Positions 20,601-27,942 of a DNA stretch of 64,000 nt are shown one piece after another. Under the pieces are notes generated by a model that worked only from the letters and a program-made list of their open reading frames with translations, was not told the origin of the DNA and did not search any database. The stretch's first letter is position 1, and each line of letters starts with the position of its first letter. The DNA is from Bacteroides sp. (GTDB lineage Bacteria; Bacteroidota; Bacteroidia; Bacteroidales; Bacteroidaceae), in contig JAJQDI010000031.1 of NCBI GenBank assembly GCA_021202275.1, positions 124,001-188,000 on the forward strand, read 5' to 3'. The position numbers and the translations under genes were made by a program.

Positions 20601-20857
20601 TCCTGATGACCTCCCTGGCCCTGGTGATCGGTCTGCTGCCGCTGATGTTTGCCCATGGAGTAGGTGCCAATGGCAACTCCACCCTGGGAGCGGCTTCCGT
20701 AGGGGGGATGCTCATCGGAATGCTTTGCCAGATATTCATTGTGCCCGGCCTGTTCGTAGTCTTTGAATACCTGCAGGAGAAGGTGAAACCGCTGGAAATA
20801 GATGATACAGACAACAGTGACGCACAACCCGAGATCGAACAATATTCAAAAAAATAG
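17681..20857 (+). CDS. RND multidrug efflux pump, HAE1 family
   Basis: 1058 residues, the full length of AcrB-type pumps, with 12 predicted membrane helices and two large periplasmic loops. The N-terminus FINRPVLSTVISIIIVILG, the porter motif QYPDIAPPTVQVS, the proton-relay pair VVDDAIVVVEG in TM4 (about residues 405-415), the conserved Lys in GLLAKNAILI (TM10), and the end FVVFEYLQEK all match. It exports amphiphilic drugs, bile salts or lipids using proton motive force. Middle gene of the adaptor-pump-channel operon. No frameshifts. Confidence 0.97.
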   Translation: MKLDRFINRPVLSTVISIIIVILGVLGLVSLPITQYPDIAPPTVQVSTTYTGANAQTILNSVIAPLEEQINGVENMLYMKSTATNTGSATIQVYFKQGTDPDLAAINVQNQVSAAQGLLPSEVVNVGVITSKRQTSTLMAFSLYSTNDEFDITFLENYAKINLIPQIQRVNGVGEAMVLGADYSMRIWLRPDVMAEYNVTPSDITAILAQQNVEAAPGQFGESSDQTFQYTLTYRGRLETEEEFGDIVVRTGTDGDILRLRDIADIELGRSTYGFSNRVNGYPGVTTMIFQTAGSNATTTIQSIEELLDNIRTDLPEGVKIAVLLNTNDFLSASIREVIKTLLEAFVLVFLVVYIFLQDFRSTLIPAIAIPVALIGTFFVLYLIGFSLNLLTLCAMILAIAIVVDDAIVVVEGVHAKLDQGYQSARQASIDAMSELSGPIISITLVMMSVFIPVSFIGGTSGTFYRQFGLTMAIAIGISAVNALTLSPALCALFLKPHTEEGEKKHGFIDRFHIAFNTAYDHMSEKYKNGVQFITRHHWITFAAVIASLLVLVLLMRSTPTALVPDEDTGTIFATVDMPPATSQERTAEVMNRLDSLIASNPAIESRTEITGYSFLAGQGSSYGTFICRLKNWSDRGKGEDATSIVGRLYLQAATQIKDARILFFAPPMIPGYSVTNGLEINLEDRTGGDLDKFYGVAQEFLAALSQRPEIAMAQTSFNPSFPQYMVEIDVARCMQAGISPSDILTTLQGYYGGIYASNFNRFGKLYRVMIQAPPNSRLNPESLNQVKIRNNDNEMAPITQFIDLRKVYGPDNITRFNLFTSITVNGSLSAGTSSGTGIRAVEEVAAQTLPTGYSYEFSGMTREEQSSGSNTTLIVFALCLIFVYLLLSAQYESYILPLTVILSIPFGLMGSFLFAKIMGHDNNIYMQIALIMLMGLLAKNAILITEFALDRRRTGMGIAWSAVLGAAARLRPILMTSLALVIGLLPLMFAHGVGANGNSTLGAASVGGMLIGMLCQIFIVPGLFVVFEYLQEKVKPLEIDDTDNSDAQPEIEQYSKK

Positions 20858-20863
20858 ATTGCA

Positions 20864-22318
20864 ATGATAAGGAGATTCATTTTATATATCTTTTTCTGTG
20901 CCGGCTTCCTGTGTAGCTGCGGTCTCTACCGGCCCTACGAACGACCGGCGGATCTGCCGGTGTCGGGACTGTACCGCGATACCCTCTCGGTGCGCGACAC
21001 GCTGGTAGCGGATACACTGCCCATCGGCAACCTGCCCTGGCAGGAGATATTTACCGATCCGTTGTTGCAACGACTCATCCGCCAGGGACTGGAGCGGAAC
21101 ACCGACCTGCTGACGGCCTTCTGGCAGATCGAGGAGGCAGAAGCGCTGCTACGCTCTTCCCGGCTGGCCTATCTGCCTTCGCTCACCCTGTCGCCGGAAG
21201 GTACTATCAGCAGCTACGATACCAAAAAGGCTGTCCAGACCTATCAACTGCCTGTAACAGCCAGCTGGGAGGTCGATCTCTTTGGCCGGCTGCGCAATGC
21301 CAGCCGCAGCGCACAGGCGGCACTCATCCAGAGCGAAGCCTACCAACAAGCAGTGCGCACGCAGCTCATCGCTTCCATTGCCAACAGCTACTATACGTTG
21401 CTGATGCTGGACCGACAGCTCCAGATCACCGAGCAGACGCTGGTGTTCTGGAGACAAAATATAGAGACCAACCGTATCATGAAAAAGGCAGGTATGGTGA
21501 ATGAAGCGGCTGTGGTACAGAGTGAGGCCAATGCCTATACCGTAGAGGCTACGCTGCCCGATCTGTTACAGAACATCCGGGAGACAGAAAACGCGCTCTC
21601 CCTGCTCCTGGCACTCCCTCCGCAGGAGATACCCCGCGGCACCATAGAGCAGCAGCAGTTTCCCGAACGGCTCTCTACCGGACTGCCCATTCAGTTATTG
21701 GCCAACCGGCCGGATGTGCGCTCGGCGGAGATGGCACTGGCACAGGCTTTCTACACCACCAACCAGGCACGGGCGGCTTTCTATCCGCAGCTGACCCTGA
21801 GCGGAAGTGCCGGATGGACCAACAGCGCGGGAACCACTGTTGTCAACCCAGCCAAATTCATCGCCTCGGCCGTAGGTTCGCTCACCCAACCGATCTTCAG
21901 CCAGGGTACCCTGCGGGCCAACCTCCGGGTGGCGCGCGCCAGGCAGGAAGAGGCCCGGCTGGCTTTCGAACAGACCTTGCTCGAGGCAGGCAGTGAGGTA
22001 AGCAACGCCCTCTATCAGTATCACGCCACCAACAAGAAGGTCGTATTCCGCTACCAGCAGATAGACGCCCTGGAGAAAAGCGTGGAGTATACCCAGATGT
22101 TGCTGCGCCTGGGCAGTTCTACCTACCTGGAGGTACTCACCGCACAACAATCGCTATTGAACGCGCAACTGTCGCAGGTGACCGATTGGTTCGACCGCAT
22201 GCAGGCCGTCGTCAATCTCTATCAGGCACTGGGAGGAGGAAGAGAAGAAACATACCTAAATACCGCGTATTATGATCAGTCCGTTAGCACATATAGATCC
22301 GCAGGCGAAGATCGGTGA
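20864..22318 (+). CDS. TolC/NodT-type outer-membrane efflux channel
   Basis: 484 residues. Lipoprotein signal with lipobox FLCSC near residue 20. Two repeats of the OEP helical-barrel domain are present: PWQEIFTDPLLQRLIRQGLE then LAYLPSLTLSPEG, and later LANRPDVRSAEMALAQAFYTTNQARAAFYPQLTLSGSAGW and YLEVLTAQQSLLNAQL. Third part of the tripartite pump, 6 bases after the pump gene. Its 3' end overlaps the LpxA-like gene by 47 bases, so the two are probably translated from one message. Confidence 0.95.
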   Translation: MIRRFILYIFFCAGFLCSCGLYRPYERPADLPVSGLYRDTLSVRDTLVADTLPIGNLPWQEIFTDPLLQRLIRQGLERNTDLLTAFWQIEEAEALLRSSRLAYLPSLTLSPEGTISSYDTKKAVQTYQLPVTASWEVDLFGRLRNASRSAQAALIQSEAYQQAVRTQLIASIANSYYTLLMLDRQLQITEQTLVFWRQNIETNRIMKKAGMVNEAAVVQSEANAYTVEATLPDLLQNIRETENALSLLLALPPQEIPRGTIEQQQFPERLSTGLPIQLLANRPDVRSAEMALAQAFYTTNQARAAFYPQLTLSGSAGWTNSAGTTVVNPAKFIASAVGSLTQPIFSQGTLRANLRVARARQEEARLAFEQTLLEAGSEVSNALYQYHATNKKVVFRYQQIDALEKSVEYTQMLLRLGSSTYLEVLTAQQSLLNAQLSQVTDWFDRMQAVVNLYQALGGGREETYLNTAYYDQSVSTYRSAGEDR

Positions 22319-23039
22319 CCAGTGCGTCATCCACCCCTTTGCCTATATCGAAGAGGGAACCCAGATCGGAGACCACTGTACCGTGATGCCCTATGCCAGT
22401 ATCCTGAAAGGCACCCGTCTGGGTCACCACAACAAGATATACCAGGGGGCTGTCCTGGGAGCGATACCCCAGGACTTCAACTTCTCCGGAGATGAATCTT
22501 CGGTGATCGTGGGAGACTACAATACCATCCGGGAGCATGTGGTGGTGAACCGTGCCACGTATCACGGAGAGGCCACCCGCATCGGTAGTCACAATTTCCT
22601 GATGGAAGGGGCTCATATCTCTCACGATGTGCAACTGGGCGACCATTGTGTGATCGGGTACGGCACCAAGATTGCCGGAGACAGCATCATCCACAACCAT
22701 GTGATCTCCAGCGGCGGGGTCATCGTTCATCCCGGATGCCGGCTGGGTAGCTGGTCGCTGATCCAGAGCGGCAGCCTGATCTATAAAGATGTGCCTCCCT
22801 ACGTGATCGTGGGAAAGAATCCGGCTGCCTACTACAATGTGAACGCGGTGGTGCTGGCTCACCAGAACATTCCGGAGGCTGTGATCCGCCACATCGCCAG
22901 AGCCTACCGGCTGATCTATTGCAACAACAACACCATTGAGGATGCCCTCCGCAAGATCGAACAACAGATCCCGATGAGCGATGAGATACGCCACATCATC
23001 GAATTTATCCGAGGGTCTGAAAAAGGGATCATCCGGTAA
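22272..23039 (+). CDS. LpxA-like acyl-ACP:UDP-GlcNAc acyltransferase
   Basis: 255 residues of left-handed beta-helix hexapeptide repeats (IGDHC, VIVG and similar) with the C-terminal helical cap ending GIIR, as in LpxA, which puts the first acyl chain on UDP-GlcNAc in lipid A synthesis. The His pair around the catalytic base is kept (GAHISHD). By comparison with E. coli LpxA from memory, AGH of the acyl pocket is AGD, VHQF is VHPG and VGGCSG is IQSGS, so acyl length or acceptor may differ. In Bacteroidetes the housekeeping lpxA normally follows an lpxC-fabZ fusion gene; here it sits at the end of an efflux operon, so it is probably a second, specialised copy. The gene starts inside the channel gene. 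Confidence 0.8.
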   Translation: MISPLAHIDPQAKIGDQCVIHPFAYIEEGTQIGDHCTVMPYASILKGTRLGHHNKIYQGAVLGAIPQDFNFSGDESSVIVGDYNTIREHVVVNRATYHGEATRIGSHNFLMEGAHISHDVQLGDHCVIGYGTKIAGDSIIHNHVISSGGVIVHPGCRLGSWSLIQSGSLIYKDVPPYVIVGKNPAAYYNVNAVVLAHQNIPEAVIRHIARAYRLIYCNNNTIEDALRKIEQQIPMSDEIRHIIEFIRGSEKGIIR

Positions 23040-23144
23040 ATTTCCCAGGTTGCATACCCCGATAGTTCCGGGAATCCGCAGAGAGTCAACAGATATGTAT
23101 CACACACGGTATGTGTACGATACATCACAAATCGTAAATCTTAC

Positions 23145-25332
23145 TCATTGTCCCAGTTCCAATTGATTCCGCACAAGGGTATAATAAGCTCCTTTCTGCT
23201 GCGTCAACTCTTCATGCGTGCCCTCTTCCATGATCTCCCCCCCTATCGAGAAAGATGATCTTATCAGCATTTCGTACCGTACTCAGGCGATGGGCCACAA
23301 TCACCACCGTTTTGCCCCGATAGAAATCGGTCATATTTCTCAGGATCTCCTGTTCGTTGTTGGCATCCAGAGAAGAGGTAGCCTCGTCCAGAAAGACAAA
23401 AGGTGGATCTTTGTAAATAGCCCGAGCGATAAAGAGTCTTTGTTTCTGTCCGCCACTGAGTTCAAGCCCCGCCACTCCTATCTTGGTATTGTAGCCCATG
23501 GGAAGTGTTTCAAAGAAATCGGCAATACACGCCATTTGAGCAGCTTTCCGCACTTTCTCCGGATCAGGATCAGGATCGGAAAGCGCGATATTTTCCATAA
23601 GGGTACCACTGAATATGTATCCCGACTGCATCACCACTCCACAGTGCTTCAGCCATTCATCCGCCTCCAACGAAGTCAGCGGCCGGTCGTCTATCCGAAG
23701 GTGGCCACTCTGCGGAGTGTAGAAGCCAAGCAGTAATTTGATCAGAGTAGATTTTCCACTTCCACTGGCCCCTACAATGGCGGTGACCTTTCCTGCCGGG
23801 ATCAGGGTATGGATATTTTTGAGGACATAGGGCGAATGGCTACCGGGATATTTAAAGGAGACATCCTCCAGGATCATCCCTATATGTATCCGGTCAGGAG
23901 ACAACGACCGTCCGCCAGCGCCAACGACATCCGGATAATGAACAATCTCATCCAACCGTTCGTAAGACATGGAAGCATCCTGTATGCTGCTGACCGAGTC
24001 GACCAGTTGCGAGACAGGTGAGGTGAGCCGGCCCACCAGATAGGTGATCGTCATCATCACCCCGATAGTCATCTGGTCATAGATCACCAGGGTAGCGCAG
24101 ATACCTGTGATCAGGATATCCTTTAACCGGAGCAGGAAAACATTTCCCGAATTGATACAGAACTTGACAAATACCGATCTCAGAGAAAGGTCATTGATCT
24201 TCTCTTGCGTCTTGTTCCATACCGCTACCCGGATCTGCTGGGCATTGTTGATCTTGATCTCGGGCATACCGTAGATGAGTTCATAGATATGATTGCGATT
24301 GGCAGACTGATACGAGAAATAGGAATAGTCTATCTCCCTACGTTTTCTTAGAAAAAGCCGGGTCCACAGCAAGGCCAGTGCGCTGGAAAAAGCCACGAGC
24401 AGGAAAATCAGGTAGTTGTAGTAGATAAGCATTCCGGAAAACACCACCAGATGGATACAGGCGAAGAAAAAGTGGTCGGGCATATGCACCAGAAAATTCT
24501 TCATCCGGTTCTGATCGTCCAGTTTCTGGATTAGGTCGGAATTTACCTTCACATCGAAAAAAGAGATTGGCAGCCGGATCAGCTTGTTCAGATATTCTTT
24601 CAACAGATCAATACTCAGGCGAAGTCCCAGCTTAGCCAGAATGATCTCTACGATATTGTTGGAGATGTAGTTCCCCAGAAAAAAGGCGAACTGCCCCAGG
24701 ATAAGTACCCATACCAGCTGCAGGTTCTTCTCTCCGATCCCTGCATCGATGGTTTTCTGAAAAAGCAATGGAGAGATGGCGTCCGCTATCATACCGATCA
24801 GGGTAAAGATCACCACCCAAGAAAATTTGCCTTTGTGCGCCGATACGGAATCTTTCAGTAGCCGGAATAGTTTGGGATGTACATTGTCATTTTTGTAGGT
24901 CTTACTATAGAAGTCAGCCGTAGGATCCATTACAACGGCCAGTCCGGTACGGCTATCCCCTTTCCAGTATTGCATAAACTCCTCCTTCTCAAACCTCATC
25001 TTACCGAAAGAGGGATCCAGGATGTAATACCGGCTTTTTTTATCTATTTTATACAATACAACATAGTGAGACTGCTTCCAATACAGAATAGCCGGCAGGG
25101 GCATTCCCGCGATCTCTTTTTCCGTCACCTTCACCGCGGCAGACCGGAAGCCCAGGGTTTGGGTACAGTTCAGAATGTCTCTCAGCGAGATACCGATGCG
25201 GCTGACATCGCACATCTCCCGCAACGTCTTCAAAGGGATCTTTTTACCATAGTACCGTGCTACAATACGTATACAAGTGATCCCGCAATCGGATGTTTCC
25301 AACTGTTGATAGGCAACTATACGCATACGCAT
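23145..25332 (-). CDS. C39-peptidase ABC exporter, 3' frameshift
   Basis: About 728 residues once repaired. N-terminal C39 cysteine peptidase (about 5-135) with the catalytic Cys in TSDCGITC, His in KQSHYVVLY and Asp in ILDPSFGK; six-helix exporter domain (about 165-450); ATPase with Walker A GASGSGKST, signature LSGGQKQR and Walker B FVFLDEATSSLD. Such proteins cut leader peptides after a Gly pair or Ala-Gly and export the core. The reading frame is shifted by a run of seven C at 23235-23241; six would restore the normal end GEIMEEGTHEEL to a TGA at 23145. As written it ends 30 residues differently (at 23212), just after the H-loop, and might still work. The ATG at 25332 shares its A with the maturase TGA (TGATG). 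Confidence 0.9.
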
Positions 25333-26633
25333 CAACGATCGGTACGTGAAAGGAATTGATATTCAAACCGATCGAGGATAATCTGATCGATCTCCTCTTC
25401 TGTATAACTGAACAGACAACCCTCTGTATCTTGATTTTCCAGTGCCTTTTGTGTGCATCCTCCACCACACAAAGGAGCTATTCTGCACGTATGGCATACC
25501 TCTCTGGAAAATTTCATTGACATACGCCGATTCAGATAATCAGAATCCCAGACCACATTTCCTTCGTTATCTAAATAGCCTCCACGGTTTTCCGGAAGAA
25601 AATCACGGGCGGTACATTTAAACACATCACTGTTATAGTTGACCAGCAGATGGTTCCTTTTGTCGCCGTAGCAGGAATGATTCACATAGTCCATAACCTT
25701 ATCGGAAGAAACCGGATAGCCGCTGGCAGCAAAAGTATGTATCATTTCACTTAACTCTTCCGATATATCTTCGTTGTGAGAATCCTGCCATACCCGGTGA
25801 AAAGCGATAACTATATTCTTTTTTATCCTCTCTTCGAAGCCTTCAAACTCTGCAAATATTCCCTGCACAGATCGGATATTCTCTGCCGTATAATTTATGC
25901 GTACATGTACATGGATATCCGCATCGGCCAATTTCTGTATATTGGCTACTATTTTGTCATACGATCCACCTGTGTTTTTCTGATACCTTACCTGGTTGTG
26001 GTCTTCTCTACCACCGTCCAGTGTGATCTGGAACTCACAGTTATGCCTCCGCAGGAAAGCAATCATCTCATCCGTCAGCAAAAATCCGTTGGAGGTAAAA
26101 TGCACATCATACATCAGGTTATGTTCCCGGCAAAGGGTGCTGGTAAATTGGATCAACTGCTTTGCTACACTGTTGAAATACATCAAAGGTTCTCCCCCGA
26201 AAAAACCCAGATGAAACTGCTGCAAAACGGTATTACCTAAAACAACCTTCTGTATCATTTTCATAATACAAGAAACCGTATGAGTTGACATTTTGGAGCC
26301 TTTAATATGATCTTCATAACAATACCAACACTTGAAATTACAGTTGAGCGTAGGATTTACATGCAGATGAAAAAATGAAAAGTCTTTGTCTACATCATTT
26401 ATCCTTTGTTTTAAAATGGCAATCTCATCTATACCATCTTCAACTATTACATTGCTTTCAAGCAGTTTCTCAAACAGATTCTCTGATATAAGGTTTATTT
26501 CGTCAGCTGTATTTCTCTGTACATTTCTCCCAGCACATTCGTTAAGTACGACAAACTTATCTGACAAAGCATTATAAAGTAAATACTTGCTGTTATTAAT
26601 CCGAATAGTAGTATTGTATAGACTGTATTTCAT
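25332..26633 (-). CDS. Radical SAM/SPASM peptide maturase
   Basis: 433 residues. The radical SAM cluster motif CX3CX2C is at C98, C102, C105 (NPTLNCNFKCWYCYE); GFFGGEP and FTSNGFLL follow as in the SAM-binding barrel. The SPASM-type cysteines are C380, C383, C389, C393 and C406 (CHTC..LCGGGC...GC) for auxiliary Fe-S clusters. The first 85 residues are a separate domain that could bind the leader peptide. Enzymes of this type form thioether, C-C or related crosslinks, often on Cys-rich ribosomal peptides. Lies between the precursor genes and the exporter gene, with which it is translationally coupled. The product is not predictable from sequence alone. Confidence 0.92.
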   Translation of the reverse strand: MKYSLYNTTIRINNSKYLLYNALSDKFVVLNECAGRNVQRNTADEINLISENLFEKLLESNVIVEDGIDEIAILKQRINDVDKDFSFFHLHVNPTLNCNFKCWYCYEDHIKGSKMSTHTVSCIMKMIQKVVLGNTVLQQFHLGFFGGEPLMYFNSVAKQLIQFTSTLCREHNLMYDVHFTSNGFLLTDEMIAFLRRHNCEFQITLDGGREDHNQVRYQKNTGGSYDKIVANIQKLADADIHVHVRINYTAENIRSVQGIFAEFEGFEERIKKNIVIAFHRVWQDSHNEDISEELSEMIHTFAASGYPVSSDKVMDYVNHSCYGDKRNHLLVNYNSDVFKCTARDFLPENRGGYLDNEGNVVWDSDYLNRRMSMKFSREVCHTCRIAPLCGGGCTQKALENQDTEGCLFSYTEEEIDQIILDRFEYQFLSRTDR

Positions 26634-26782
26634 GGTTAGTTATCGATTTATAAACAATAGGATAAAGTAAAATTTGTCGTTGCGAATATTTTAATTCTTA
26701 GCATGAAGTTTCTTAAACGTGCTTGATTATCTTTCCAATAAACATAAAATATATTTTATATCCTTGTTATACAGGACTAAAA

Positions 26783-26815
26783 AACAGGAAGCTGATTTCT
26801 ACATTCAACTTCCTG
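26783..26815 (-). terminator. Terminator between precursor and maturase genes
   Basis: CAGGAAG/CTTCCTG inverted repeat; on the minus strand the stem runs directly into TTTTTT. It follows the intact precursor gene by about 15 bases and would let abundant precursor message be made with some read-through to the maturase, as is common in peptide clusters. Confidence 0.7.
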
Positions 26816-26829
26816 AAGTCTTAAAGTGA

Positions 26830-27102
26830 TTAAACAATAGGTTTATTTGGATCATCAATTATTTTATCATAATTTTTGCAATTTTTTCCATTATCACTTG
26901 TATCACAGACGTGACCATAATTTGTACATCTTTTATTAATTCCACTACATGACAATGCTCCGTCATTAGAACATGTACCATTATCCCCCGCAATCACAGA
27001 TAACTCAGATTGTAAAACCACTGCTTGTTGGTTTTCTTCCAGAATAGGATTTTCAAGTGAAGTCACAAATTCTTCGATTCTAATCAGTTGTTCTTTTTTC
27101 AT
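26830..27102 (-). CDS. Cys-rich RiPP precursor peptide, intact
   Basis: 90 residues. The amphipathic leader (MKKEQLIRIEEFVTSLE to about residue 39) ends in LQSELSVIAG, a double-glycine-type site suited to a C39 peptidase. The core begins DNGTC and holds five cysteines, including the C-x6-C unit CSGINKRC, and ends in a charged tail with PNKPIV. Two damaged paralogues lie upstream with the same leader and C-x6-C pattern, which argues strongly for a real gene family. Expected to be crosslinked by the SPASM enzyme and exported by the adjacent transporter. No known family name recognised. Confidence 0.8.
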   Translation of the reverse strand: MKKEQLIRIEEFVTSLENPILEENQQAVVLQSELSVIAGDNGTCSNDGALSCSGINKRCTNYGHVCDTSDNGKNCKNYDKIIDDPNKPIV

Positions 27103-27201
27103 AACAATTAAATTAAAAATTTCTCTACTCTATTATGGCTTTTCGAGATACGTCTTATCGTGCTATTCAAATTTATGTACTTCAACTTTTTAGATAATAT
27201 T

Positions 27202-27457
27202 TTATCCGGAAGGAATTTCTGAGAATGGTTGATGCTTACATATAGGGCTATTACCATTTTTACATCTATTTTCATAACTGATACATTTTTTATCATAGTA
27301 TTATATATTATAACTCTGTAATTAGCACAGCCCTTGTTGTTTCCCCCAACAATCAGAAAATCTTATCATTCTACAATTATTTGTTCATTTATACAAATAT
27401 CAGATACTTCAGAGAAGTAATAAACTGCTCTACTCTGTTAATCTGATTTTTTATATA
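27202..27457 (-). pseudogene. Decayed third RiPP precursor
   Basis: Reading the minus strand across frames recovers a leader KNQINRVEQFITSL, then INEQIIVE, two stops, DFLIVGGNNKGCANYR, then in another frame DKKCISYENRCKNG and SPICKHQ before a TAA at 27202. Order and spacing match the intact precursor (IRIEEFVTSL, LSVIAGDNGTC, CSGINKRC), and the C-x6-C unit CISYENRC is kept. The ATG position reads TAT/ATA and there are at least two frame changes and stops, so the gene is dead. Confidence 0.65.
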
Positions 27458-27522
27458 TGTAAGTTTAATTGTTTATTCATTAAACGGAGAAGTTAATTTC
27501 AAAGCAAAACTTCTTTTATATA

Positions 27523-27804
27523 TCAGTCTTCCACTATTGGTTCAGGGTCTCGGCGCTCTTGTATCAGTAAATCATTATTACAATCTTTTTTTATTTGTAC
27601 TTTTATCACAAACCCTGTAGTTAGACATCTCTGATTGGAACCAGTACATAAGGTCACCATTTCATCGGTATACGTTCGAGTATTATTTCCAGCAAAAACA
27701 GATAATCCGGATTGTAAAACCATTGTTTGCTATTCCTTTTCCAAGGCATGATTTTCAAGGAATGTAACAAATTCTTGAATTCTGTTTAGTTGATCTTTTC
27801 TCAT
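27523..27804 (-). pseudogene. RiPP precursor with amber stop in leader
   Basis: From the ATG at 27804 the frame reads MRKDQLNRIQEFVTFLENHA, LEKE, then TAG, then QTMVLQSGLSVFAG and a core with CTGSNQRC and a third Cys, ending EPIVED; 93 codons before the stop. The TAG aligns with a Gln of the intact paralogue's leader (ENQQAVVLQ). The remaining downstream ATG would give a leader too short to be recognised normally. A single C-to-T change could have caused it; read-through cannot be excluded. Confidence 0.7.
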
Positions 27805-27942
27805 AACCATAAATTTCATAAATATACTACTATCTTGTTTTTTTCAGTACCTACCTTTTCTAATTAATTCATTAGTAAATGAATGTATGAGATAATTACT
27901 ATTACTTATAGTACATTTTTTCAGTATGCCTGGCCCTCTGTA

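Noticed and set aside
23040..23144. Gene between lpxA-like and the exporter
   Set aside because: This stretch only holds the convergent 3' ends; no frame of note.
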